This document shows positions 31,524-42,052 of a stretch of 64,000 nt of DNA, one piece after another. The stretch covers positions 2,542,064-2,606,063 of the forward strand of contig OW051468.1 in the NCBI GenBank assembly GCA_932521025.1, read 5' to 3'. This DNA comes from Oscheius onirici. Taxonomy: Eukaryota; Nematoda; Chromadorea; Rhabditida; Rhabditidae. Numbering within the stretch: position 1 is the first letter of the stretch; every line of letters begins with the position of its first letter. The notes under the pieces are model-generated. The model made no database searches. It saw nothing but the letters and a program-made list of their open reading frames with translations, and was not told the origin of the DNA. Both the position numbers and the translations under genes were made by a program.

Positions 31524-34500
31524 GTGAGATTATGACGTCCTAAAGCTGGATTTTGCAGAAGTTGTATGTAGTAACAGACAGGACTTATCTCTTCTTGTCG
31601 AACAAGTTGATACAAGAGGAAACCCAAAAAGACGTTGGAAGCACGGAAACAGTTGCTTGGTCTTCTGGGATGAGTGCTTCTGATAAACTTGTGAGATTCG
31701 CCACGTAGAGTTTTTTAAACTCATTTTACATACTACACTTCCGCATAAATGTGTTCGTGCTAAACCAAATTTATCGTCAAGGTGAGTATACCTAAGTAGT
31801 TTGGTACGATAAGCTGTTTCCAACAACTTTTATAGTGCGTTTTTTGCAAGCTGGAAACACGAAATTATCCAGTCACAAAGACAATAAATTTACAGAACTC
31901 CACTTCTTCCATCTCCAATAGACTTATTTTAGACCTGCAAAGAATTTCAAAATGTTCAGTGTGGAGTCAAGCATTGTTCTTTTTCTAGAGTCTATCTTTA
32001 TCCAACGTCCAGGATTTTCAACTAAAGACTTCTTCAGCCTCCTTCCAGGCTCAAGACAATAGACTCTTACTGTTAGAGACTGTATACGGAATCACCGGTC
32101 TATGAGTTTGTTTTGAACGTTATATGAACAAGGCCAGAGACAAGACAGATATATCCAGAGAAAACATTCCCTGTTTATCTGGCCCAAACCATCTTTACCC
32201 CGTCTCACCCACTTCCCCTACCTCTAATGCCAGCCGCCAGACATTCCCTCCTCACCAGTCATTTTTTTGTCATCACTCGCGTTGTAACCTAATCTCCGGC
32301 CACATTGTTTTGCCGTTCTTTCTAGCCCCTCGTGACCCCCTCTGGGTGGGTTGTGATCTTCAGACGTTGAACGTGGGTGCTCTCAAGTGTGTTTGTTTCG
32401 TCTAATGAAACATAAAGCGGAAGATTCCGTCATCTTCTTTACGTCGTTGTTTTTGCCCGGGACGTGTGACCTGGCAGGCTTTGTTGCCCGAAGTGTGCCA
32501 TCGGAAATTGTTCATCCTTGTCAGCAACAGGAACGTTCACTTCCTTGTTCTGGTCTCTGTTCGGTCGAAGCCCTGTTCCACAGTTCCAGTTCAAAGACCA
32601 GACCATGCCACTACTCGATTAGACTTTTGGTTACCTGGTCACTGAACAAACGGTTTCTGCTCTTGTTCCGAACTGTTTATAAGGGAAAGTAGCTAGTCAT
32701 TTCATATGTCGATTTTGCGTTTTCTGCATCTTCAACGGTGTTTTGGCTTGTCTAAAAGTTGTTGAGAGGTTATAACCCAAATGGTTTTCCTTCAGTCTAG
32801 TTTTCAAGGCGAAATTTACAAGTACTAGGTGCCAAAAACATTTTTTTTTAATGCCAAAGTGATGAGTCCTGCTCAGTACAGCCTAATTGAAAATAAAATT
32901 AGCTTCCTGTGATGCCAGAGTTCAGCAGTTCTTTATGTTTTGGAACGAAATAACGGACTAACGGAGTCAGACTATGTGAGTAGCCATGCCTGTAACATCT
33001 TTGTAGTTTTGAAGCTTTTAAAGTTGGAAAGTGCTATACTACTGTTAGCTACTTTGTTCTATGTCTCTCCTCTCCAAAGTTCCAGTGAACCTACTCTTTC
33101 CCACGTCCTCAATCCTCGGATTTTCCAGCCTAAAATCCGTTGGCACTCCATCCCAATTGAGGCAATGTTTTTGTGGCCGTAAGATGTTCGGAGCCTGATC
33201 CCCGGTCTCAAGTTTGACGTGTTTTGCTTGAACACACTTTTACGAGACAGAACTATACTAAGACTACAAATCAGACAAAGGGTAACTGCTTCCTATCGGA
33301 AATAATCTGGTCACACGTTTTTGCACGATGTAATTAGTTACTTGCAAATCTTATAGAGAGACTATGGATGGTGGGAAGATTCGGAAGCGAACTGTTCTTT
33401 TGCGAAGTCATGAACAAAATTAAGAAGAGACACAGAAACCCTTTCCCCTGCTGTTTTTCTTGAAGGGATCTTCTCGAACAGTCAGCACCACGCTTGACTT
33501 TTTCGAACTTCAAAATCTTTCAGAATGATTATATAATCCGGCCTAGGAGAGGCAGGAAGAGAACTCAATGAAGTGGTGATCAGATGGTAAAACCTTTTGT
33601 CACATTCCGCTGCGAAAACATGAGTATCCAGCAGACAATGAGGCAGTCTTGACAAACTACGCGAGTCAAAAATTTAAACGGTAGTCCGAATCAGTCGGAG
33701 CAAAAAATGTTCTCATGATCAAAAAGAATCCGAGTTTGATTCAATCTAGTGCCCGGAACAAAACTACTAGCTCCCAAAGTCTTGTCTCTAGTTTTTTTTG
33801 TTGCTGTGGTCAGTTGGAGTTTCATCACTTGACGCACTGACCCATCGCCATTTTGACAAAGCGAACACAGAACATCGAATTATGACCGAACTCTGATAAT
33901 AAATAGGTGTTCCCTTGTTATCGGGAAGTTTCTCCAACAATAGCTCGACTAGACAAGAGTCAGTAGTTACGGCAGCTAGTCTTTCGAAAACTGCCGTCAT
34001 TTTGGTAGGCGGCCCCGGGTACTGATAAGGTCTTATTCTTTCACTTTTGCAGCAGCTTGCAAACATTTCTTTGTAACATTTTCTGCACGGGGATAGTAGG
34101 TCAAGGACTACCTTTTCACTCTGCTAACTTTACATCGTAGATGAGGATTAATAGTCTCGTTCTATCTTGGCCAACTGCCCAGATCACCTGACTCACACCC
34201 TGTCTCTTGACCAGTGTTCCGCGTCCCTCTTCCTTGTCTCCCTGTCTCTCTGTCCCTCTATGTTTAGACCTTAAACCCAACCAAGAACTGACTGATCCTT
34301 ACCCTCTCTGAACCTGATCAGAATACCCAGAGTCCTGTTCTCTCGAAGAGTCACAGTGCATGTCTTGTCCTCTACCACGTTCCCTCGACCCTTGACAATA
34401 AAATCCAAATCTATTCCCATCTGGTTTCTTATTCCCTCTTTCCGGCAACACTGAGCCCTTCCGGATTACAAAAACTACGAGAGAACTCCCAGAGAGAAAG

Positions 34501-34679
34501 GCGAAGGAAGGGGCGGGACATCACGCGACCTCAAGGGCGGATTTTGTGCGGACTACAGTATAAAATCTCACCTCTATTCTTCGGAAGAGTTTGCCAACAA
34601 TTTCCACTCTTCTTCTCTCTTTCCCTCTTGCTCAACTTATATTTTTCAGTCCTAGGAAAGTATCGAGCCTACAGCAACT
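31524..34679. other. gene-poor region, 3.1 kb
   Basis: I see no supported gene. Scattered frames of 60-100 codons lack motifs and splice structure. CT-rich runs occur near 34200-34260. The TATA box ACAGTATAAAATC at about 34555 belongs to the Cys-rich gene at 34680. Confidence 0.45.
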
Positions 34680-35402
34680 ATGAAGCTTCTCTTCTTTCTC
34701 TTCCTTCTCGCCTCAATATCCGTTGCTGGTGAGTTTTAGCGATTATTATTCTAAACCATGAGCAAGAAAAAAGTTCCTTAACTTTCTTAACCTCTACTAT
34801 AAAAGTGCCCGTCTAAAACGCGCTTAGATCTAGTTTTGAGATTTCTGGAGTTGGTTGCTGGCACAGTGCAACCCTAAAATTGAATAGACCAAGAGAATTT
34901 ATGTCTGATCGAAACTCTGAATAAGAACTGAGTTAAATCTTCGAATTGTTACCTGAGAAAACGTCGTGAAAAGTCCACATAACATATGTAAAAGGACTGT
35001 GAAAATCGAATTATCCACTACTTTTATTAAAATCAAGTTTTATTGTAGTAGGCGCTGTAGATTTCGCGTTCACAAACTCTGTGCCGTTCTTTGTGCTTCC
35101 CCACAATTTGCTGAGTAGCAGAGAAAAGACTCTTTTGCAGCCGCGTACAACAATGACTCAATCAGAGAAATGTTGCAGCAGCCTAGAGCGACCAAACATC
35201 AAGCTCATTTGACCACATAATTTCAGCTTCAGCTTGGCACAAGAAGTACATCAAAGAGTGTGACCACCACTGTCTTGCCTACGGATTCGCGCTGTACAAG
35301 AATGAGGGAGTCCGCGACTGCTGTGCCAACTATATCGACGATGACGCCGAGATGAAAGACTGGCTTTGCCACAGAAATAACGCCGTCTGCATTTATATCT
35401 AA
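34680..35402 (+). CDS. small secreted Cys-rich peptide
   Basis: Exon 1 (34680-34728) encodes a signal peptide, MKLLFFLFLLASISVA. A phase-1 intron of 498 nt leads to exon 2 (35227-35402), which gives the mature part: KKYIKECDHHCLAYGFALY, RDCCANYIDDDAEMKDWLC, NNAVCIYI*. The product is 74 aa. Six cysteines (C-X3-C, CC, C, C) suggest a three-disulphide fold, as in small defence or signalling peptides. No family is identified. A TATA box lies about 125 nt upstream, so the 5' UTR may hold an intron. Confidence 0.75.
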
Positions 35403-35743
35403 GGTTCAGAGGCCCTAGACACTCTGTGATCTCTCCTTCCGTTTCATATCCCTTTCTCTTTTTTATATCCCCATTTCTGAATGTTCTCTCTCTATCCATG
35501 TTGCTTCAAATGTTGTAAATAGTGGTCGAGTGAAGTGACTTCAATGTTCCGAGATTGTATTGAGAGACATAGATATAGTTTTGGATGAATAGGTGAACAG
35601 AATTTTCATAGCATGGAAAGAGACTCTAGTGACAAAGTATTCTGACAGCAATACAGTTTTCCACTAGACTTTCAACTTAGCCTTGTCTCAACCAGTTACA
35701 GTAGTTTTCTTCACTTTTTGTCACTCGAGAGAAACAATATAGT

Positions 35744-35846
35744 AGCCTTCCCAGTAATGGGAAAGCTGTTCCAAAATTTCTTTCAACCTCTACATGAGAG
35801 TAGGGGTCGAAAGTATTTGAATACCTCAAACTTGGGTAATTAAACC
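35744..35846 (-). ncRNA. sls-1: SL1 spliced-leader RNA gene (copy b)
   Basis: Minus strand from 35846: exact SL1 leader (22 nt), GTATTC donor, AAATTTTGGAAC Sm site, and hairpin CTTTCCCATTACTGGGAAGG. Upstream elements CCATTTCGTCTC and CTTTATCATCCAACAG are conserved. About 300 bp of its upstream flank (to about 36150) recurs inverted upstream of copy c. Confidence 0.88.
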
Positions 35847-36311
35847 GACGATACTGATGTCTGTTGGATGATAAAGAGGGCTGTGAGGAGAGACGAAATG
35901 GGACAGGCCAGGGGGGAGATTTAGTGGTCTAGGTGCAGAATACCCAGAAGTAGAAAGTGCAGAAAGTTTTTAGTTTTTCTAAACTTCGTGTCTAAAAGAT
36001 CTTTTAGGAATGCGAGTTCCGACTTCTTCAAAGCTCCAGCAGAAAGAGGCCAACTGTGACCTCCTAAACAGAGACAAAACCGGCTATTTGTCTTTCCGGA
36101 GCTTTCTGTTATTGAACTGCCTACGATGTTGTGAATCCGATCCGGAAGATATCAAAATAGCTGACTAATCAAAGTGTTCGAGAACTTCTCTTTGTATGCC
36201 TAGCTGTGAACCGGTGTCTGGAAAGGGGATACATAAGGGGAAGGGACTGGATAGAGAGACAAGTATGCCTCCAGTTCCCTTCATTATTTCTCTCATTCTT
36301 CCAAAGGCACA

Positions 36312-36464
36312 ATGTTTCAGAGTATGCAATCTGCTCTTATCGTCTGCCTCCTGGTCTCTTCTGTCCTGGCTTTGACTTTCAAAGACCGTAGTCGGTCTCA
36401 ATTTGAAGGAAATCGAGGCTTTACTGGCTTCACTGCGGACCAGTCATGTGATTCCTGTTCATAA
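36312..36464 (+). pseudogene. truncated paralogue of the Gly-rich secreted protein
   Basis: A 50-residue frame: signal peptide SALIVCLLVSSVLA, then KDRSRSQFEGNRGFTGFTA and an early end at DSCS*. The intact Gly-rich gene at 43675-44262 has RSPFEGGRGFTGQPF at the same place, and the promoters match (GTGTCTGGAAA, TACATAAGGG, GGATAGA), as does the distal flank with TATGCATACAAA/TTTGTATGC. Homology stops at about 36440, where an inverted-repeat flank begins, so the repeat appears to have cut off the Gly-rich repeats. Confidence 0.65.
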
Positions 36465-36617
36465 TTACATCCGTCAGAAATTTCTTGTTACGCGAAACTA
36501 CGAAAACAAGAAAAAGGGTAGGTCACGTAATTAGGACGCCGAAATGCCGGCAGGTGGGGTAAAGGACTTGAACCTGGAATACACGAAAACAGAACATGAC
36601 GACGTTCATATAAAAAG

Positions 36618-37072
36618 CTAGCACAACTTGAAGTCTTCCTTCTTAAATAGTTCCTCTTCTACTTCAGTCCCGTTGAAGGGAGTGGTATCATTGAATGCCC
36701 ATGGTTTGTGGGTGGATTCATTTCCTCCTGAAATGAACTGGTTATGGGAGGAAAAGAGAATTTTACCTAGAAGTCGAGTTGCTTGTTCTTTTGCCTTTTT
36801 TGCTGAAAGATGTCATTTGAAACAATCTCTGATGCTTAGGAACCTTCCAGGCAAGCCCTCTCCGCGGTAGTCATCTCAGATGGCTCCTTGTCTTTGAACG
36901 TCACCAATTCTCCATTTACTGTCTCCAGATGCGGTTGTACAGGAGAGATATTCTCTTTGACTGTCTCAGTTTTTAAAATAGTGAAAGCAGTACCTTCAGA
37001 TGTGATGACTTTGTCAGTAACTAGCGTGAAAACAGACAAACTTATAAGCAAACAATTGGAATATTGGAGCAT
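36618..37072 (-). CDS. secreted or signal-anchored protein, three exons, unrecognised
   Basis: Exons 37072-36844, 36802-36767 and 36727-36618, both introns phase 1 (GTTCCT..TTTCAG and GTAAAA..TTTCAG); 124 aa. It begins with a signal peptide (MLQYSNCLLISLSVFTLVT), followed by a Glu/Thr-rich part (FTILKTETVKENISPVQPH), AERACLEAKKAKEQATRLL and an acidic C-terminus with two N-glycosylation-type motifs (NEST, NGTE), ending FKLC*. It lies between the inverted SL1 arms. Family not recognised. Confidence 0.6.
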
Positions 37073-37915
37073 CTCTGAAAGTTGGAAGAGTTTTTTTTTT
37101 TTTTGAGAAAAGAGGTATAAAAGGTAAGGGGTGAACTTTGGACAAACTTTGGGAAAGGTTAAGGCACTTGCCGAGAACCAGTACCGGAGGATGACTCATC
37201 GAGTGATTCTTTCAATTGTGAAACTCGAGTGGAAAGGTGGCGGAGAGGATCGAGAGAGAAAATCAATCGGTGAGGTTGGTGTTGGCAAAACACAGCTGTT
37301 CTCCCATGGATGCTTGCCTAGGAAAAGAGAATTTCATGACAGGACATTTCAGAATTGTCAAACCGTTCACATTATCTAGAGCAAACGCATTACTTGGTTT
37401 GTCTAAAACGTCCTGATACCTTTGGTTTAAATATGGCAATTTTCAACCAATCCTTTTGATTCTCAGCGTTTTAAGTTCTCTTTAGTCCTTTACCCGACCT
37501 GACGACATTTCGACGTCCTAATTACGTGACCTACCCTTTTCCTTGTTTTCATAGTAACAAGACATTTCTGACGGATGTACTCATGAACAGGAATCACATG
37601 ATTATTAGACGTTTATTAAGGATTGGATTAACAACATCGTAGACAGCGTTCAACAAAACCAGAAAGTTCCTGAAAGACAAATATCCGGATCTGTTTCTGT
37701 CTAGGACCTCTTTCTGCTGGAGCTTTGAAGAAGTCGGAACTCGGATTGCTAGAAGATCTTTTAGACATGAAGATTAGAAAAAAATACTGTCTGATTCGGA
37801 ATTGTACTTTCTGTTCACTTTCTACTTCTGGGCCTTCTGCACCGAGACCCTTGACCTGTGCCATTCCATCTCTATTCCCAGCCCTCCTTATCACCCAAGA
37901 GAGTGCACTATCGTC

Positions 37916-38019
37916 GGTTTAATTACCCAAGTTTGAGGTATTCAAATAATTTCGACCCTTCTCTCATGTAGAGGTTGAAAGAAATTTTGGAACAGCCTTC
38001 CCTTTTCTTAGGAAGGCAA
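37916..38019 (+). ncRNA. sls-1: SL1 spliced-leader RNA gene (copy c)
   Basis: Exact SL1 leader at 37916-37937, then GTATTC, an AAATTTTGGAAC Sm site (37983-37994) and a hairpin GCCTTCC..GGAAGGC (37995-38017). Upstream CCATTCCATCTC, CAGCCCTCCTTATCACCC and TATCGTC match the other SL1 copies. It faces copy b; the two share an inverted flank of about 400 bp. Confidence 0.88.
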
Positions 38020-38156
38020 CTATATTATTTCTCTTGACTAAATGTCTCTCAGACTCTGCCTCTATTTCTGTTATTAGAAGAAACCTATCCAACCGAGCAG
38101 TTTTATTAGAAGAAAAATTTTGATCGTGTCGTTTTCTCAGTCTCTTCTTTTCTCGT

Positions 38157-39174
38157 CTACTTGCCAGGCGTAATCTTCAGCTGCTTCAGTGTCGGACGCA
38201 TCACATGGAAGGAGCAGATCATCTTGGAGTCGATGCACATCATCGCGGCGGCATTGTCGAACTGACCGCAGTAGTGCGGGGCGGAGAAGATGGTCACCAG
38301 CCGTCTGCTCGAGAAAAATTCATAGCCATCCTGGACTACTTGGTGAGCTCTGGCAACGAGATCCAGGTCGAGATTGGCCAGCATTTCCGTCACGACGTCT
38401 GGTCCAAAGACGAAGCTGACTCCGCGATTGTTCGGCTGGAAGCCGCGAGCATTATTGTCCGGGTCGGCCCACAGGAGATCCATTTGGAGGGAGGGGTTGA
38501 TGGGATCCATGGTACGGGGCAGCTCACGCAACTGCTTCAGTTCTTTCAGACGAGGGGAGAGGCCACCGTGCATGCAGAGGATGCGGTTACCGACGAGACC
38601 GACCAGTGGCATTTGGGTGAAGGTTTCCTGAAGAAGGGGGTGAGAGAGACAGATTGGGACAGATAGACAAAGAGACAGAGGGAGTTCGTACCTGGAAAGT
38701 GTTCCACAGATCCTTGCAGTTCGGGTAGCGTCTCTTGCACTCTTCGAAGAAGCCGTAAGCTCGATTGATAGCCGGACACTCGTGATTTCCTCTCAACAGG
38801 AAAAAGTTATTCGGATACTTGACCTTGAAGGCGAAGAAGAGCAGAATACATTCCAGATTCTGATGGCCGCGGTCGACATAGTCACCCAGAAAGAGATAAT
38901 TGGCGTAGGGAGGAAAGCCGCCCCGATCCAGAATCCTCAACACGTCCGAGTACTGTCCATGTGTGTCGCCACAGACCTTTACCGGCGGATCCAGTTCGAT
39001 CAGAGTGGGCTGTCGTACGAAGATGTCTTTGACCTGGGAACAGAGGGCCAGAATGTCCTCCGAGGTGACCGTCTCGACGAGCGAACAGCCCGGCGTCCCG
39101 ACATTCAGAACCTTCTGGAGTAGATCGTCGATGTCCAGTCCGCCAGCTTCGTTTTCCTGTAGATTGGAAGTCAT
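38157..39174 (-). CDS. protein phosphatase 1 catalytic subunit (GSP-like)
   Basis: Exons 39174-38692 and 38627-38157, phase 0; 317 aa, the normal PP1 length. Metal and active-site motifs appear in order: [98 protein letters not shown]1 removes Ser/Thr phosphate. Nematodes have expanded sperm-specific PP1s (GSP-3/4), and the unusual GDTHGQ (most PP1s have GDIHGQ) and [13 protein letters not shown] suggest a divergent member. The ATG at 39174 gives a typical N-terminus. The 5' exon is copied, inverted, at 49711. Confidence 0.9.
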
Positions 39175-39306
39175 CTGGAGGCGAGCAGCTGACGATACTG
39201 AATTGGTAGAAGCATTACTGTATTTGTTCAACTTGTCAATACAAGACGGATTGCTGTAATCTCAAAAGAAGACTGCAGAGATCCAGTAATACTGAAAAAA
39301 AAATTG

Positions 39307-39406
39307 TTGCTCTCCTCAAAGGGAGAGCTTTCCAAAATTTACTCCAACCTCTGCTTTTGCAGGGTCGAAAATTACACAAACCTTCGGTTGAGAATATAAA
39401 AATTCT
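39307..39406 (-). ncRNA. SL-RNA-like gene, M-type leader (copy M1)
   Basis: Minus strand: predicted leader AGAATTTTTATATTC + TCAACCGAAG (39406-39382), then a GTTTGTG donor, stem II (ACCCTGC/GCAGAGGT with an AAAA loop), an AAATTTTGG Sm site, and the terminal hairpin GCTCTCC..GGAGAGC. Upstream GCAAATGACCTTTCAGC preceded by CGTATTGTCTCGACGCG corresponds to the L-type proximal element. The leader does not start with GGT, so its 5' end is inferred only from spacing to the upstream element. Confidence 0.55.
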
Positions 39407-39670
39407 GAAGAAACAGTAGAAGGCTGAAAGGTCATTTGCGAAGCGCGTCGAGACAATACGGGTGCGACTTGGATTGGCGGCGTTCACTGACTTTCTGCTT
39501 TTCAAGTGCTAAACACCATTTTTGATGAGGTTTTGATAGTTCTAGGAGTAAAACAAAATAGAACCAATTAAAACTCTAAATTGCTTCAATTTTATGTTCG
39601 AAAATATAAAAAGTCCAATCATAACTGATCCCAAATAATAGAAAACTTTTTTTTATTAGTTATACCCAAG

Positions 39671-40145
39671 ATGCTTACTCGACTCTTGTCTACCCATTTT
39701 GCCAAGTAGCTTCTACTTTCCATTCAAAACACTTCTCAGATCCCTTCCAACTCATCGTCTTTTCCACGCGACTCTTCATGGCAAAACGGTCAAACAGGTG
39801 GCCGATGCCATCGAAGCATCCCAGGAGGAAGTGACGAGATGGAAACTCTGGAAACAGGACTGCTTCGTCATCTACAAGTTCATTCTGTCCGACGGAAAGA
39901 TCTACTTTGGACTGACAGCTAGACTCATTAAGCGCATAAATGAACATCTGAGTTGGAAGAAGCGGACGCCCGTCGGGGAACATCTCAAGCTGAATCCTGA
40001 AGTTTTTCCTCGAGTGATGGTGGTATGCGAGGCGACAACACGAAAAGAAGCCAGGTGGATGGAAAAGGACTGTATTTGCAACTATCCACATCCGGAAAAT
40101 CTACTCAACAAACACCATGTAAGGTCCAGGGAAGAGAACGAATAA
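39671..40145 (+). CDS. GIY-YIG nuclease-domain protein, probable mitochondrial targeting
   Basis: Exon 1 39671-39705 and exon 2 39740-40145, a 34-nt intron in phase 2; 146 aa. The N-terminus (MLTRLLSTHFAKSLPTHR) is basic and amphipathic, as in mitochondrial presequences. The rest is a GIY-YIG fold: VIYKFILSDGKIYFGLT (GIY..YIG positions), IKRINEHL with the conserved Arg, then ARWMEKDCICNY with the catalytic Glu and a following Asn (ENLLN). It is a single-domain protein like SLX1-core or mobile-intron nucleases. An intact second copy lies inverted at 48740-49214. The substrate is not deducible. Confidence 0.7.
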
Positions 40146-40537
40146 ATGAATTACGCATCTCTCTGTCTCTGATTCCTGGCCCTCTTCGGTTCTCAGGTAT
40201 TGTCGGTGACGTTTCTCATTTATCAGTCTCTCAGTTTCTCAGTCTCTCTGTCTCTCACAATCAGTCTTTCTCACAATGTCCATCATTCTGTCTCTTTCTC
40301 TCTTTCTGTCCCCTGTCCCTCTTTCCACACTCCAAACATACTCCATATTCCAGCTTCATTCCAAAACAAACAAACAAAAGTTACAATTTACAGTGCTGAG
40401 AGAATTTTTGATTTTCTGACTGAAATGAGGTTCTTAAATGACTGCCTCATTACTGCACTTATAGCTGTGTCAACATGTTTCAATGTATAGCCAAAACCTT
40501 TATAAGATTGCATAATATTGGATAAATCCTGATCCGG

Positions 40538-41095
40538 TTAAATTTGTGAATATTTTAGTCTAAAAAGTTTACGGATTTGAGGCAACTTTTGGTCTAAAAC
40601 TCTTGTGGCATGCTCAACCTCAATAGGACTGAAATACTCTATCAGAAAAGAGTGGTAGGAAACCACAAGTTTCTCCTTTAAACTTTCGAACATTTTTACC
40701 AAGTTCTCCCGTCGCTGGTTCATCTATGTCAATATGGGCTGTCTCAGAAAGGTAGTTCATTCAAGCCAACTTCTTCGGAAGCGGCGTTTATGAGATTGTG
40801 GAAGATTATGTAAACTACTGCGAACATCGACATGTTTCCGTAGAACTCTTCGAATTCCTCAGGAGTCGACAAACGATAATCCGCAATTTATTGCAGATAC
40901 TTCTCGAAGAGTTGGGTAGAGTTTTTTGTTACATCTTTTGGAACGTCTGTAAAAGATGAATAGAATACAGAAGTGAGTGAGAAGACATTGGGCAGATACT
41001 ATTGCACTGGCGATTAGAGGAAGAAGACACAATAGCAAGCGTATAATCAGAGAATATTGGATACGAACCTGAACGCTCTGTTTATGTGACAGCAT
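40538..41095 (-). pseudogene. secreted helical-protein gene with in-frame stop, probable pseudogene
   Basis: Minus-strand pieces line up as one gene: a signal-peptide-like start from 41095 (YSLIIRLLLCLLPLIASAIV), an exon 40946-40771 (VPKDVTKNSTQLFEKYLQ, TAA, IADYRLSTPEEFEEFYGN, MFAVVYIIFHNLINAASEE), and a last exon 40723-40538 after a 47-nt intron (MNQRRENLVKMFESLKEK, HATRVLDQKLPQIRKLF). One TAA interrupts the second piece, and the first intron's phases do not match. The fragments still read like an alpha-helical nematode secreted protein. Either two disabling mutations or model errors explain this. Confidence 0.45.
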
Positions 41096-41209
41096 CCTAG
41101 GTCAAGGTAGCATCCTGGATACTTTCGATCTAGTCGTCTTTCACTGTCTGTATCTTAGTGGAAGCTCCAATAGAAACCATCATACGGGCCGTCTCTCTGC
41201 CCCTTTGTC

Positions 41210-41410
41210 TCTCTGTCTCTCTATCCCGTGTCAGTGTTGACCCAGACCGTGCCATCAAGGCGCATTTTCGGGGAAGGCTACTTTAGCAAAAAAAATTTTG
41301 CACCCATTTTGAACATAAGCTCGGCGTGGCTATGTTCAAATTGGGTGCCAAGGTTTCACGGTTCCCCCAAAAGTGCGCACTGCTGACACGAGCCCGGTGC
41401 CCATGCCTAA
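41210..41410. repeat. foldback MITE-like element, copy 2
   Basis: Second copy of the element at 8770-8975: CCGTGTCAGTGTTGACC, AAGGCGCATTTTCGGGG, CACCCATTTTGAACATAAGC, then GGTTCCCCCAAAAGTGCGC and GAGCCCGGTGCCCATGCC. The inner hairpin has lost about 8 bp compared with copy 1. Confidence 0.7.
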
Positions 41411-41531
41411 CTCTATCCATCTCTCTGTCCCTCTTTAACTCTTTCCCTCTGTTTCTGTCTCCAGCCTCCTGCCAGCAATATGAAAAGTTTAGTGCCGAAG
41501 ATTCATTTAAAGGGAAACGACTGAGAAAAGC

Positions 41532-41762
41532 TTAAGTTCGGGGAGTGGGAGGCGGAGGAGGGGCTCCAGATGGTGGAGGTCCATTAGGAGGGAGAGGAGG
41601 TTGTCCATTGGGAGGAGGTCCACCAGTCGGAGGCGGAGGAGGAGCTCCGGTCGGAGCTCCATGCAATGGAGGAGCTCCAGACGGCGGTGGTCCGTTAGGA
41701 GGTGGAGGCGGAACAGCCAGAGCACTGACCAGGAGAACGGCAGTCAAGAAGACGAATTTCAT
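41532..41762 (-). CDS. secreted proline-rich protein
   Basis: The ATG at 41762 directly follows a TTTTTGCAG acceptor, so a 5' UTR intron or a trans-splice site is likely. A signal peptide (MKFVFLTAVLLVSALA) is followed by about 60 residues of Pro/Gly repeats (PPPPPNGPPPSGAPP, PPPNGQPPLPPNGPPP) ending PTPRT*. It is probably extracellular matrix or cuticle material; repeat proteins of this kind give no direct family call. Confidence 0.65.
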   Translation of the reverse strand: MKFVFLTAVLLVSALAVPPPPPNGPPPSGAPPLHGAPTGAPPPPPTGGPPPNGQPPLPPNGPPPSGAPPPPPTPRT

Positions 41763-42052
41763 CTGCAAAAAGAGAGATTTTTGTACCCGGACATGTCTCG
41801 TGACCTAAGAGCTAAAAACGGCGCTGCGCGGGTCAACGAGACGGTCTCTCGAACCCCGAACTGTCAGAGACCAATTCCATTTCTCTCTCTTCTCCGCGCT
41901 AGGGTGGCGCGAATTTAGGCCAGATCCACCGGCACTATCGATATCTTTTCATCCCTTCTAATCGCTTCATTTTCTACGTCAGATAACTATTCGATTTCTA
42001 CTTTTACTCTAAGAAATCAGAGAGCTGGGTTATGTGAGGCTGGAGGAGATCC

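Larger units (their letters stand above)
38857..40150. repeat. 1,294-bp inverted duplication, left copy
   Basis: Identical in length and almost base for base to the reverse complement of 48735-50028. It carries the 5' half of the PP1 gene, an M-type SL-RNA-like gene and the GIY-YIG gene. The only protein-level difference I see is one residue in the GIY-YIG protein (HATLHG against HAILHG). The segment ends abruptly at both sides. Confidence 0.88.

Noticed and set aside
36888..37379. Plus-strand frames near TATAAAAGG (about 37112)
   Set aside because: The frames overlap the minus-strand secreted gene or lack any motif; the TATA alone does not support a gene.
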